NCBI GenBank assembly: GCA_024195265.1
Contig: JAJLRJ010000010.1
Coordinates: 35,961,126-36,025,125 of the forward strand
DNA length: 64,000 nt
Source of the DNA: Dendrophyllia cribrosa
Lineage: Eukaryota; Cnidaria; Anthozoa; Scleractinia; Dendrophylliidae
Direction: 5' to 3'
Position numbers and translations under genes: made by a program. Under the pieces are notes generated by a model that ran no database searches, was not told the DNA's origin, and saw only the letters and a program-made list of their open reading frames with translations. Of this stretch, positions 11,960 through 23,900 are shown one piece after another (within the stretch, counting starts at the first letter, position 1; each line of letters begins with the position of its first letter).

Positions 11960-13535
11960 CCAATTCAATTAAGGGACTCCAGGGAGTGGGAAAGTTTGGG
12001 GAGATTTAAGGTATCTTAAAATTGAGGCAAATGCGCCGTGAAACGTTTGTTTTTTAGAAACTACTCCATCAAAAAAAAAACTTAACTTGTCAACAATGGT
12101 ACCAAAAACTTGTTAGCAAATAAGTTGCACAAGACAATACAACGAGTGCATCACAAATGGGTACTTGTATTTTGCACATTATGTAGCCAACCAACATTTA
12201 ATACTAACATTTTTTCATCACTATTTCTTCATCTAAGCCTAGCGTGGCTCCTTTACATTTATGCAGCTCAAAACAGCAGGCACTGAACTCTTTTACTTTT
12301 TCAATAAAGCAACTAGGAGTAACATTCAACTTAGAGTAATCCCAAAAGACGGGATTCTCAATTTTGTTAATGACATAGACTTTAATTACAAGGATTTCTT
12401 GTACTTTGAAAAATTACATCTCAAAACATGTGAATATAACGATTTTATTTTCACAGTGAAGACACTCGGACTTTTTACTTTAGCTTCCTAACATGTTCGT
12501 TCCTTTAAAATGTCAAATGAACGGAAAGGCGTTGGTCTACGCATCGGATCTATCTCGGAAATCTTTGTTGGACTTCAGAAAAGTTCGAAAAAGTTCGAAA
12601 AATAATCGAAAACGTTCGTACTATTCAAGTACAATTTTGAAATCTTTGGAGAATCGTTAATGTCCTTGTAATTAATTTATGTTATTGAACTAGCGTGAGG
12701 TCCGTATTGGGAAAATATTGGTCGAGTCCTTTTTTCCCTATACGGACCGAACAAGCTAGTTTGGGTATTGCTTTAGTTCGCAAATCTTGTTTATCTCTGC
12801 TGCGGAGCGAGCGTATTCGACGTATTCGTCTGGCGAGGATAAAAAACTCGAGCACGTCATTTTCGTTGTACAACTTCCAAATAACGGTGAACAGATTTCT
12901 TACTTCAAATTTAAAACATTTTCTTTTGTTTTCCGTGAAAACCGAAACAATTTGAGCTATGTTGGATATTTTGCTTCGTAAGCGGTCCTTCTTAGCGGTC
13001 CGTATTGCTAAATTCGGACCGCTCAGAGAACCAATCAGAATGCCTCTTTCATCAAGGACCAGTTTGCCTTTATAATTAATGCTCTTTATGGCCGCTTGGA
13101 GATATACAATTTTTTTTTCACGTGCTTAATCCGATATTTCACTCATTCGTTGCATTCACTCCAGGAAAAATCTTAGTCTGTCCCAGGTGTTCAGATTGGG
13201 GGGAGCGAAGGATAAGCGGCGCGCATAACTAAAAATATCGCGATTGCTAATGGAGAGAGTTTGCGCGTCGGTTTTGAGTTGCTCCCCGGCCCCACAGTCG
13301 TAACTCCTGAAACAAGCTAAGAAATCTCCACGCACCCATCCATGTATAATCTACTATATACATCGATTTAGAATGGGTTATCGTAAATTATACATCGATT
13401 TAGAAAGAGTTATCGTGGATTAAATAGGTTTACCTACGGGAACCACGCGAAGGTAAAGAGCAGGTTTCAAAGAAGTCTTATAACCACTTGACAATTTTAC
13501 TATTCATCCACTATTGAAAAGATTACTTATCATTA
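11960..13535. other. Intergenic stretch with short interspersed repeats
   Basis: No gene recognised. Around 12690-12740 and 12990-13025 there are related phrases on both strands based on GGTCCGTATT, suggesting small degraded palindromic elements. A TACATCGATTTAGAA phrase is repeated at about 13360 and 13391. Confidence 0.4.
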
Positions 13536-13540
13536 TACAG

Positions 13541-13778
13541 CAGTTTTCAATTGAGTGTCGAAAGTAATTTCGCGAGTGCTTTGGTTTTGCATTGCTACGC
13601 GTCAATTTTATGAAATAATCAAAAGCAAAACCTTAGCTAGTTGTCACGTGCTAATCTCTTTGCTACATGTATTTGATTTGACCTCTGATTGGTTCATTGG
13701 ATTGTCTGCCTCTGTTGTCAATGGCCAAAGTAATAACTTAGGTTTTGTTGCGAAACTTTAGTAAAAACTGCTCTATAG
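13541..13778. mobile_element. MITE of the CAGTTTTCAATTGAGTGTC family
   Basis: The left end AGCAGTTTTCAATTGAGTGT and right end AAAAACTGCTCTATA match the element at 38476-38742, with a CATTGCTACGC-type interior shared with 44757-44957. At least three copies in the window, non-coding. Confidence 0.65.
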
Positions 13779-14969
13779 CAAGCGACCTTGCATTTTGTTA
13801 TAAGTCCTCGTATCATACCGTCTAGTAACTTACTCGCTATTTAAATTTAACGCCTAGTTCTAAAATAACTTAACATTTCTCCTTTTTTCATGAGGTCTTT
13901 TTTAGTTCGAAAGGCGACTATGATATATCGAAACTAATCAGTTAATTCATTAATACCTTACCAAAACACTTCTTTCGAAAATCATGACGAAGATGACTCC
14001 GAACAACATGTTGTTCAACTAAACAAGGAAAATTATATTGTTAATATTTTGTTTTAATCCAAAACCGTTGTCAAGACGACTATTTTAAAAGGAACTTTTA
14101 CAAGCAACTATAGCTTGTTAATCGCTTCGACGATGTTGAATCGTGTTAAAGCCTTTGAACACTACCTTTAACATGTTGAAACGCACGCACAAAAAAGCTT
14201 TAGTTCTTTGAAATGAATTTCTTGAAAATGTTGAACGAATATTGAAACAGTTTAAACTGTTTCTGCGCAACCTTTTTCATATGGTTTCAAAATGGCATCA
14301 ACATTCGCTCAATAATTATGTTGAACAGTTGTTTAACAAATACTGAAACCGTTTAAACGTCCATTAAGCTGCTGTTGCACGTAACAACTTTTCGTGGAAC
14401 TTGTCTCGCAAAACATATTGTTGCAAGTACAATGTTACACGTTACAATTGCCATGCTACTTGTTTGGCAAAGAAAAATTGCGAAAGTTGAAAAATGACGC
14501 ATTTGTCCCTTCTCCCCCGATGCTTGGCTGTGATCGGTTGACTAAAAGAATGTAGCGAAACAAGTTGCAAGAGCCATATTTCAGTTACACGTATTTTTGT
14601 TGTGCAAAAAAGTAGAAAACGATTCAACTTTTCGGGCAACTTAAAAAAAAAATTCAGTTGCACGAGAGGTGTGACGATATTTCATGTATGTTAAATGAAG
14701 TGTTTGTCAACTGTTTTGATATAGCCCGGATTTAAGCGTGTTAGTGGGTGTTAGATTAAAGTTAGCCTTCGAGCTGTTTGGTTCTCCTTCGTTCTTTCTC
14801 AAGCTAGCCTTCGAGTTCTCTTTGGTTTGTGTGGCCAAACACATCGTTACAACAATATTGTAACACACGTAAAAACCATGTTCGCAACAATTTTTTGCGT
14901 GACAAGTTGTTACTTGTAACAGCACCTTTAGCAGTTTGACTCTAAAAAGGAATGGGTTTAGAGACCTTC
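13779..14969. other. Downstream region of gene B, nothing coding recognised
   Basis: AT-rich sequence with many GTTGAAC/AACATG phrases but no exon. It lies 3' of the stop codon of gene B on the minus strand and may include its 3' untranslated region. Confidence 0.35.
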
Positions 14970-17900
14970 TTACAATTGCGTTTCCATGGTTTCATAGGAA
15001 GATAGCAGTTCAGTGACCCGTAATTTAAAGTTATCCAACCACGTTAAAAGCAACTCTTCATTTTTCTGGGCGTTCAGCGTCGAAACCACAATTGTTAGCG
15101 CCTGCTGCCTTCCACCCGATGTCTCGCCGCTCGAGACCATCCTTTTGGAGACGTACTCGGAGTCTTTTTCCTGACGGACAGCTTCATACACAAGATTCAC
15201 GTCGGAAGTCATAGCGTAGTCGGGCCTGCAGTACTTTTGCTCCATCAGCAGCCACAGCAAAACAGCAAGACTGTACACACAGTGAGCTTTAAGGGTGTTT
15301 TCTACGCCTGGTTCGAATTTACGCACTACAGGGTTCTTGTCAGGCACGTGAAAAGGCGCTTTCTCGTCTGGATACGGAATGGAATCGTCTCTTGGCTTGG
15401 AAACGTTTAGTCTGGCGTTATTATGGCGGTCCAACTGTCATAAAACAGACAAAAAAGAACAATTAAATTAAATTAACTTTAACCCTACAGGTGGAGGAGC
15501 ATTGCAACCCAACACCGCTTCCCTAAGGTCATTGAATACATAAAGCTTACAAGCAAGGTGTGGTAAACTAATTTGGGTAATGGTCACCGAGGGTTACTAT
15601 GCCCATTTTGGGGTGGTGGTGTGCCGCTGCGATGGGACTCCCTTACCCCTTACCCTACACCAGACCATGTTCAGCTACATTTTGCAACCCTATACTTATA
15701 CTACACAAGTCACTAAAAATCCCTTTCCTATCCCAGACTCGCTATGTTCCAGAAAATCTATTTATACCACTGATCAGTTTCCCAGTAAATATACCCTATT
15801 CTAGACCAAAACTCTCTGATTTCTATACTTATCACAGACAAACTCTTTGGAAACCATATCCTTCACAGTGGCACATACCCATATAGCTTATATATGAGAG
15901 AACTCTCCCCGGGGGGGGGGGGGGGGGGGGGGGGGGGAATAGTACTGATATAAGATGCAGGACATTTGTTGTGGAGGCGCGGTGGTCTAGTGGTTGGCGC
16001 GTCGGACTTTCAATCTGAAGGTCGGTGGTTCAAGCTTGGTCTCAGCCAACGTGTTGTTTTCTTAGACAAGAAACTTTGCTCCACGTTGTCTTTCTCTACC
16101 CAGGTTTATAAATGGGTACCGGCGACATAATGCTAGTCCTTGTGATGGACTAGCATCCCATCCAGGGGAGAGTAGTAATATTCTTAGTTGCTTCATGCTA
16201 CGGAAACCGGGTTGATCTGCCAGTTTTTAGCCACTATAGGCTCGTGAAGAATTTACCTACCAGGACATTTGTAATCCTCAAATCCACGTGATGAAGCCTT
16301 CTATTCCAGCAATGTTCGATAGCGTCCGCCATTTGTAGAACAATTCTCAGACCATCACATTTTGAGACTGGAACATCATGAGCTCTCTCCAGACGATCAA
16401 ACAAGTCTATGCTCATTCTTGGTAGCAGCGCAGTGATCCTGTTGCGTTGATCCAACTGCAATGACGCAGGTTTTAAAATTGTCGAGAGGTCATCTTGAAT
16501 CCTGCAGATTAAAAATGAAATACAGCAAAGTAATGTTGTTGCTGGTGACGGTTGACGTTTAAAATGGAAACTGGTTGTCTTTGCTTGTGGAAGTGGCCAG
16601 GATAGAAATGGATCGCAACTTAACGTTGGCCCTTTCCTTGGGGCAGGAATTATGATTTCTTTGAGAAATCAGTTGCTATTTTCTTCTACAGTATAGTTTT
16701 GATTTAAAGAAAAAGCGAAATTCCAATGATATCGACCCGTTAAAATGAAATTATGTTTTAAACTACTGCGGCTTTAAGGCTACAACAGCCCCCAAATCAC
16801 GGCTACTTAAAAAGGAGCTCACGGTGGTTTAAACGTGGACAAGATTATATTGACTAGCTCAGAGGTTCAGCTCGTATGATTGAATTGTTGCGTTATTTTT
16901 TAGTTGTAAGATAAAACAAAACTGTTAAAGAATTCGAATGGCCCCTCGACCCTCAATCTTCCCTCAGCTTTACCTCAGAGAACATCGAGGGTCTCAGGAA
17001 AACAGAGCCAGTTATAAAAGTGCTAATCATTAATGACCACGCAACCGACGTTGCAATGCAAATCTGACCTTCTTGATGTTCTTGTAATGCCTAACCAAAG
17101 CTCGTCCTCCTTCGTGTCGTCGCAGGTTGGCTGTTTGGCAACCAGGAGCTGGTCAGTTTCTACTTCAAACACGTCACCTCTGTGTCCCCTTCTTCCCAGT
17201 CGAGACCCTAAAACTGCTCTCGACGGAACCTCCAATGCCAGTGTTTGATGAAGAGCTGCTGCGGTGCTCATCAATCTGGAAAAATATGGCGCTTTTGCTG
17301 CAGCAAACTTCTGCTGATCGTCCGTCTGCTTCGCTGCGGTCTCGCAAATGCTTTTCATAAAGCGCAGATTAAGTTGAAAAAGCTGATGACCATTTTCGAG
17401 ATCGGCTAATATGTTAACGCATATTCTGTCGGCTATCGCGTCGGTGTCAATTCTATCCAACACATCCTTAGCAACATTTCGCTTCCAGTCTTGGTTTAAC
17501 AGTGTCCCCTTTCCTCTGAACGCAGACCACACATCGCTTACCACCTTCTTCGCCTCATCCATCATCCTGACGCCAAATTTCATCAAGGCATAATCAAAAT
17601 GCTGGCACACATTCCCCTCCTGGAAATGCTGCAGAAAGCTGTACTCGAGTTGTCTCTTTACCAGATTAACAAGACGATTATCATGTTTTGCCACTTCACC
17701 GAATGCCTCTTCCAGAGAAATACGCAAATTTGATGCGATGAGAGCTATTGTATCTCGTACTTTTGCCATCGAAATATCCATGGCCTTGAATAACACCAAG
17801 TCCTTGATTTGCCTGCGACATTGCTCAACCACTTCATTTCGACCGACAACATCCCCTATTTTAATGGTTTCAAACTGCATTTCGTATGCATCTGTTTCGA

Positions 17901-20900
17901 TTTTCATCCTTTTGTTTTTGATGGCCTTGCCAATCATTTTGGCAAATTTAGGTCTATTGTTTCTTACATAACATGTCATCCGCTGGACGTACTCTTGCTC
18001 CTTCGATTCCAAGAAATCGAACAATTCACTTTGGACAGGGATTTGGAAATCGCAAGTTAGAAACAAATCGAACGCTCTGTCCTGGATTTGGCAAAGAAGC
18101 TCAGTGGCAGACTTTAAATGGGCGTTCACACCAATGGCAGCAAATTTCAGCAGCTTGGATTTGAGAATGTCAAACTGCCCCGTAAATTGGTTTGTCACTT
18201 TCTTTAGACGAGCACTTCTGACTTCTTTGGACGACAAACCGTGAAAGAACGGGCACTCGTTCCAAGGCATGTCTTCGGGAACCATTTGGCAGTTCGCGAG
18301 AGCTTGATAAACGAGATTTACTTTTTCTTCTCCACTTCGCAGTTCAGATTCTTCATCGTCTTCCGAGTCCCGATCAAACTCTCGTGCTGTTTGGTCTTTG
18401 TCCACCTTGTTGCATACGTAGAATATGGGCAAGTTGCCGACTTTTTCTTTCAAATTGAGAAGAAATCCTCTTTCCTTTGGTAGAAACAAACAAGAAGCTT
18501 GGTTATTTCTGAGTCATTTATGTTACCCGCAAAATAAACTAGAGACACGAAAAGCAGGGAAGGAATGGCAGAGCAGACACATGTGGGTTGAGTATGTTGT
18601 TGCTTCTCGTCCTTGCTCCGAGGATCCCCCCCCCCCCCCCCCCCTGCTCATAAACCAGCACTTCTAAACTCCAACTCGCAGGTGTGACTGACGAGTGTCA
18701 CCCTCTTTAACGCTTCAGGGAGCCACGTGAACCAGACGAATATATATGGTCTTACAACTGTTAAGAGAGATAGCGATGGTTGAACCAGAGGTAACACGGA
18801 AACTATAACTATAGCATTTGGAACGGAACATCTTAACCCTATCCATACCGGGATTTTTTTGGTCCATTTGGACCGGTCCGGGGGGTGGGGAGATTCCATC
18901 CGATAACTTCAAGAGTACTAAGTCTATGACAATCCATTCCAAGAAAACTTGGGACAGTAAGTAGTAAGTAGAAAAACGTCTAGGTTAAGGTAGGTCACGC
19001 GATGTGATGGCGTCGTATAACATGGAATTACGTCATGATTTCAGAACGGCCGCCATCTTGGTTTCATGTTACCAGGGTCAAAAGTAATAAAAATCTCTAG
19101 AAGGATGCTAAAATGATCTTAAGAGCGCTTGTCCGTAAAAATCAGACAAATTTGAATTTTTTTGGCAAGTAATAAAAATTCGATTTCTTTCATCTTTTTA
19201 AGTTAGATAGATTAAGGTATAACAAAAATCACTTGATACTTTTTTCGGCCAAACATCTTTTTATTTTAAAGAAAAATTCAAAAAACGAAAGTCCGTTAAA
19301 ATCGCCATTTGAGGTGGAAAATTATTGCACAGTCTCGCTTACAAAAACAAGTAACGCTACAGCATTTAAAACATGAAAATCATATTTTGCAATCTTTAAA
19401 TATCTAGCAGAGTGATTTAGAGAATTATTTTGTTGTTCTTTGCTTGCAAAATAATTTTATTTCGAAGACATACATTTTACTTCTTTAAAAGTATCTCGTA
19501 AACAAAACAATTTTTCACCATGTGCTAAACCTTCAAACGGATTAAGTTTTCGTTGGTTAATTTTTATAAAGTTGATCTCAAGATTGCCGTAAAAATTTCT
19601 TTGGGCAAATGATTCAGAGCGACGCGAGAGCATTTCAAAGTTCGTTAAAATTAGAGTTTTTTGACCTTATGAGATTAACTATCAATTTGCGGGTCACACA
19701 AACATTTCACTTTCCACCACATGTCTTAACACAAATAAGCTTAAAGTAGCAACATAGAAAAATGTTTTGAAATTTTCTTACCTTATTTGTTGTAGAAGAC
19801 TTATCCAGAGATCATTTTCTTGCATTTTTTTCACCGTTCATCGTATGTCCTTTAGTCTTGTTTACAACGTCCGATAAACGTCGGACGACAACAACGTATA
19901 TTAAACGGTCGGGTCAGCCAATCTTTGTTAAACTTTCGACGCTTTTCAGTATCACGGCATCTATTCAAAGGGCTAAGTACTTTTTGGAGCGTTCCTCGGT
20001 TTTGTAGTCCGCTAAAATATTTGAAATGTTACTTTGAAGTACAAACCAAAACATGTCGGACGTTTGCTTTCAGTCTTTTTTCAGTTATGTCACGCAATGC
20101 AGTTTTGTTTGTACAGTGGAACCCCGCCTTACGGTCACCTCGTTAATACGGTCACCTCGTTATTACGGTCACTTTTTTTGTCCCGGCGAAACGCGCGCCC
20201 ATACATTTTCTTATAATGAAACCCCGTTAATGCGGCCACCCCGTTAATACGGCCAAATTTTCATGGCCCGTTGGTGACCGTATTAACGGGGTTCCACTGT
20301 ATTTAAGGGGGTAGGGGTGCGTATAAGGCAATTAAATTGAAATACAGTGGAACCCCGTTAATACGGTCACCAACGGGCCATGAAAATTTGGCCGTATTAA
20401 CGGGGTTTCATTATAAGAAAATGTATGGGCGCGCGTTTCGCCGGGACAAAAAAAGTGACCGTAATAACGAGGTGACCGTATTAACGAGGTGACCGTAAGG
20501 CGGGGTTCCACTGTACTTTTGCAAGTAAAAAAAAATAACTGTTTAGAAATATACTTCAGCACCATTTCATTTTTTTCGTTAATCACTATGTTCTAAAATA
20601 TATTAATTGGTAGCAATAGCCTTTTGCGAGAACGATTTTTAACTCCTCTCCCCAGTCTTACTTTCCATATGTAATATTCATATTGGATGCTTTTTTCTCG
20701 TTTCCTAAATTTACCTTCAGATTACCATACGAGTTGAGGTGCTCTACTTGATGGAGCTGCCCCTGAAAGATGGGTATACCAGGGCTTCCTGTGGATAGCA
20801 TCATGCATGTGATCTCTTTTTCACTATAAATTTCCAGTTGCGGATCCAGCTTGCTCATAAGGAGAGGGGGTGGGAGGGGGAGTGAAAATGGTTCTGAAAA

Positions 20901-23900
20901 AAGGTTCGGTCCCTCGAGCCATTTTTCTTCGCCAAAAAAGGGATGGAAAGGGGCCGCTTCCCTAGATCCGCCACCGAACTTAATTCGTTAACTTTAGTTT
21001 ACAACTACTTCCTTTACACTTCTAGTAAACAACGCTGCTCGACATAAAATAAGTTCGATCTCATCTTCAGGTCCGGTAAATTTCAAGACAGACTTGTGAT
21101 TAGAGATGTCCTTTGTGCACGAAAGTAAAGGGACAATTTCCGTTCCACGCTTTCGATCGCAAATTGCATAACCACAAACTCCACCAACAAAGGACTGAAA
21201 CGAAGAAGTGCCTTCCATTTTTGTGTAATACTTGGAACTGAACTGAGCGGGTTTCTAATTATTTTGCTCCTGCCTAAAAAAATACTTAATAGGTTTACTT
21301 AGTTTGTAACACCGACAATGGATTAGCCAAACATTAGTCCTATTGAGTCAAATTTTAAATTAAAGAAAAGGCATGACATGAATTTGAAGTAAGGCTGAGA
21401 GAACCCCCCAACCCCCCATTTATGGTACATATCATCGACGGAAATTTCACGAGCGAGGTAAATGGTACCACGAACCACAGGTAACCCAAACTCACAGTAA
21501 GATTATTGACAAGTAGAAAACATCCAAATAAGTCCTCTTTTGAGGCTCCCTCTCGGTCAATTAAGAGACAAGGAAAACATCAGTTGCGGTGTGTAATCTT
21601 TGACAAACGTTTACATCCATCACTAGTTGCATTGTACAAATTTATATATTTTGGGGGCCGTGCATGTGACGAATATTAGACTGATTTTCCCTTTTTCGCA
21701 TAATGTTTCATGAAAACAGTATCCTTCTGATAAAAAGAAAAAAAAAAGAAAAACAATTCGAAAAAAGGACAGAAATAGCTAAATACCGCAGTGATCTTAA
21801 TCGAGTAAAAAGCTAGTGATGTCATTTGCATTTCACACATTTCGTTTTTACTTACTGTGCAACGGCGAATGAATAATCTTTCCGGAGTACAACAATGGAT
21901 AATGAAGGCGCTTAAATGTGCTAACGTAACTGAAAAGTCTATGCATTTTTTTTTCTCCGCTGCAAGAGTTTCAGACATAGATTCGGTGTTTTCAAGCTCT
22001 TTAGCCCTACCCCTACCCCGCTAAAATGCCGAAGAACAGCTGCATTGCGTGACGACACAAATAACTGCTGTCACGATCACGGCTTAAACGGCCCGACATC
22101 TTTGTTCATTCAGTACTTCTCAAGCAGTGATTAGATTTATCTATTCGTTAACTTCAAACCGAAGAACATTCGACAAATGCTATAGCCTTTAAATAAGATG
22201 CCATAATGCTGAAATGTGTCGAAAGTTTAACAGAGGTTTGCGTACGACCTTGCATGGCAGTCCGCGGCCGGCGTGCTTCGGACGTTACAAATTAACAAGA
22301 CTAAAATACGATGAACAAAGAAGGGATTTATACGCAAAAATGGTCTCTGAATCTGTCTTCTACCGCAAATGAGGTAAGGAAATTTCAATGTTTTTCAATG
22401 TGGCTATTTACTCATGCGCGTAGCGGCATGAGTTATAAAATGGGCTTCGTTTTTCTTTTTATTATTTTTTTTTTGGTGTCACGATTTTGCATGCAAATTT
22501 ATTCACGCATGTTTTAAATTGTGTATTTCCGGTTCACAGCTTTGCTTTTTATACTTCCTGTTTAGTGACTTCCGGCAACTCTCACTTCCGGCAAAACATC
22601 GTTATTAAAGTGTCACGACAGCGTCTCCTACAACCCTACTCATATTAGTAATGTTCACGTCAGGTATATATCATTTTCACAACAATGACTGGCTTCATTG
22701 TGGTACAGCCTTCATTTATAAAACATTTAATAGTAACGTGGTTTGCAGGTACGATGACTGAATTCTCCATGTCGGACGTCTTCTTGTCTTGTTTAAATTA
22801 TTAAAATATAAATTGCTTCTTTTCTTATGGTACATTGAAGTATAAGACAAATGTTTGATACGCATGCGCATGACAAACATTTTCCGTCATTTGGTCTTAT
22901 TGGTGTGTAAGTCAGTCCTGTATTTCTCCCACAGAGGTGAACGTTGCTTTTATACACAGCATACAACTTGAGGCCGAATTTGTCGCGATCCTGAAAAAAC
23001 TAAGAGCTATTTTTAATCAGAGTTCTTCCTAGGCAAAAATGTCAAACATCGATCTCTCGCATTCGCAATTTATTTCCCGTTTTACTGCCGATTCTTTGCA
23101 TTGCTGTATCGGAGCAGTCCTCGCTGCCTGTGGTGAGTAATTTCAAGACTTTTTTCAGGAAAGAACAATAGAAACACACGGAAAAACAGCGTCGTTACTT
23201 CAGCCCATCAGATTTAATAAAACACCTGGACTTTGGGACTGGACTTCTGTGGATTATGGACTAGGGAATGCGTGTCATATTAATGTCGATTTTTACTGAC
23301 TTTATTGCTTTTTGTGGTTACTAGGTTACTAGTAACCACTATGTTGTCACCTGTGTAAGTAAGTCCGACTTTCCAAAGCGCGAAGTTGTGCCAAGTTCAC
23401 CCGATTGCTGTACGATGAGACAGTTCTGATAGCTTTGGATTAATAGACGACTCGATTGTCAAGGCAGTTCTGTTTGTACGTGCGCGCTTTGGATTCGTGG
23501 AAAAGGTAAACGGAGCTTTCTCGTTCTTTTTACTGCTTTACCAAGCACAGCTTTCACCAAATGTGGCCAAGTATTGTTTTCAAATATTATTTTAGGTGTT
23601 TTCGTGGTTTGGAAAAAGGTTTTAGTGAAAAATCGAGCTGTGAATCGAAGTGTTTGTTAGCAGACCATGAGCTATCAGAACTCATGATTCAAACGCCGCC
23701 AGCATTTCATTTCTGTACCTTTGACCATTCAGAACTGAACGAATCATTTTCCCGGATAAGATTGGCATTCTATTACACAGGAAAAGTCGGCGATTTTAGA
23801 AAGCATAATAAAAATAGGTTGCTGAATTGAATTATTTTGTGATGTTTATTATATTTTCGCAGACGCTAGCCGATTCCTCGCAGTCATTAGGATACAATAA

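Noticed and set aside
11651..11968. Long minus-strand frames with PSIH and NQSI repeats
   Set aside because: They are translations of a GGAT/GATT microsatellite, open in several frames at once.
17033..18483. Several plus-strand frames opposite exon 4 of gene B
   Set aside because: Shadow frames of a real minus-strand exon.
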